Below, in pieces: positions 6,179 to 6,705 of a stretch of DNA of 6,705 bases. The notes beneath the pieces were generated by a model. The model ran no database searches and had not been told where the DNA came from. It was given only the letters and a program-made list of their open reading frames with translations. Each line of letters opens with the position of its first letter. Positions within the stretch are counted from its first letter, which is position 1. The position numbers were made by a program, and so were the translations under genes. The DNA is from Vulcanococcus sp. SFB_649D_100_25 (GTDB lineage: Bacteria; Cyanobacteriota; Cyanobacteriia; PCC-6307; Cyanobiaceae). The stretch covers positions 1 to 6,705 of the forward strand of contig JAURGL010000094.1 in the NCBI GenBank assembly GCA_030833825.1, read 5' to 3'.

Positions 6179-6705
6179 TCAGCGCAGAGCGATGCTCTGG
6201 GCGCCGTCCTTGATGTGCACGGTGGTGGTGAAGCGGGCGGTGTTGTCCAGGGTGCTGATCACCAGGGAGCTGGTGCGGGTGCAGTCCTTCTCGAACTTCA
6301 CGCCGTCGAACAGCAGGCCATCGGTGATGCCGGTGGCAGCGAACACCACGTTCTCGCCGCAGGCCAGTTCGTCAGCCTCGTAGACGCGGTCGGGATCGGT
6401 GATGCCCATCTCGGCCAGGCGGGCCAGGTTGCCTTCCTTGGTGAGGCCTTCCCACTCGGAGGTCTGAGCCACGGCCGGGTCATACACCAGCTGACCCTGG
6501 AAGTGACCGCCCAGGGCGCGCAGAGCGGCGGCGGAGATCACACCCTCGGGGGCGGCGCCGATGCCCATCAGGCAGTGGGTGCCGGTGCCGGAGAAACCAC
6601 AGGCGATGGCGGCCTGCACGTCACCGTCGGAGATGGGCTGGACGCGGGCGCCGGTGGCACGGATCTCCTTGATCAGATCCTTGTGACGGGCGCGGTCCAT
6701 CACCA
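6179..6705 (-). CDS. glpX: Fructose-1,6-bisphosphatase/sedoheptulose-1,7-bisphosphatase class II, C-terminal half (partial)
   Basis: The gene runs off the right edge. About 174 C-terminal residues are visible of roughly 330-345 usual for the cyanobacterial enzyme. The first full codon (6703-6701) is GTG, read as internal Val, not a start. Visible sequence starts VMDRARHKDLIKEIR and continues through SDGDV. GFSGTGTHCLMGIGAAPEGV carries the class II (GlpX-type) block around GIGAAPEGV, which binds metal and sugar phosphate. LVYDP and KDCTRTSSLVIST follow, and the protein ends DGAQSIALR. In cyanobacteria this enzyme dephosphorylates both fructose 1,6-bisphosphate and sedoheptulose 1,7-bisphosphate in the Calvin cycle, in the cytosol. 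Dual activity is inferred from the family, because the N-terminal half is not in the window. A strong terminator follows 14 nt after its stop. Confidence 0.95.
   Translation of the reverse strand, partial: VMDRARHKDLIKEIRATGARVQPISDGDVQAAIACGFSGTGTHCLMGIGAAPEGVISAAALRALGGHFQGQLVYDPAVAQTSEWEGLTKEGNLARLAEMGITDPDRVYEADELACGENVVFAATGITDGLLFDGVKFEKDCTRTSSLVISTLDNTARFTTTVHIKDGAQSIALR

Noticed and set aside
6701..6703. The first in-frame start-like codon of glpX at the right edge
   Set aside because: This GTG is an internal valine. The visible sequence begins mid-protein, and the N-terminal half of the enzyme lies outside the window.

Overview
The window looks like part of the chromosome of a unicellular picocyanobacterium of the marine or brackish Synechococcus/Cyanobium type. 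The reasons are a GC-rich composition, compact gene packing, a cyanobacterial-style GlgC (ADP-glucose pyrophosphorylase) carrying both 3-phosphoglycerate effector lysines, a GlpX-type fructose/sedoheptulose bisphosphatase, and a glutamyl-tRNA reductase of the C5 tetrapyrrole pathway. From memory, the order glpX-hemA-glgC-gnd-pgl recurs in marine picocyanobacteria. No species can be named from the sequence alone.

Layout: the left edge holds the last 32 codons of ilvD on the + strand. Everything else is on the - strand and is transcribed from right to left. In that order it is: the C-terminal half of glpX (running off the right edge), a rho-independent terminator, hemA, glgC, a second rho-independent terminator, gnd, pgl, a CIA30-domain gene, and a small gene of unknown function. 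The last gene converges on ilvD, and the two 3' ends overlap by 17 bp. No stretch over 300 bp lacks a gene. There are no RNA genes, mobile elements, CRISPR arrays or long repeats that I can see.

The two terminators divide the - strand into three apparent blocks: glpX; hemA+glgC (112 bp apart with no recognisable terminator between them); and gnd-pgl-CIA30-unknown (gaps of 10, 2 and 7 nt, probably one operon). Together the genes cover central carbon metabolism: the Calvin-cycle bisphosphatase, the first committed step of glycogen synthesis, and two consecutive steps of the oxidative pentose phosphate pathway, which uses stored carbon in the dark. hemA adds the entry point to chlorophyll, heme and bilin synthesis, and ilvD belongs to branched-chain amino acid synthesis.

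I see no undescribed biological system. The observation most worth a second look is a perfect 9-bp inverted repeat in the glgC leader. In the mRNA its 3' arm would cover the glgC ribosome binding site, so glgC may be controlled at translation.
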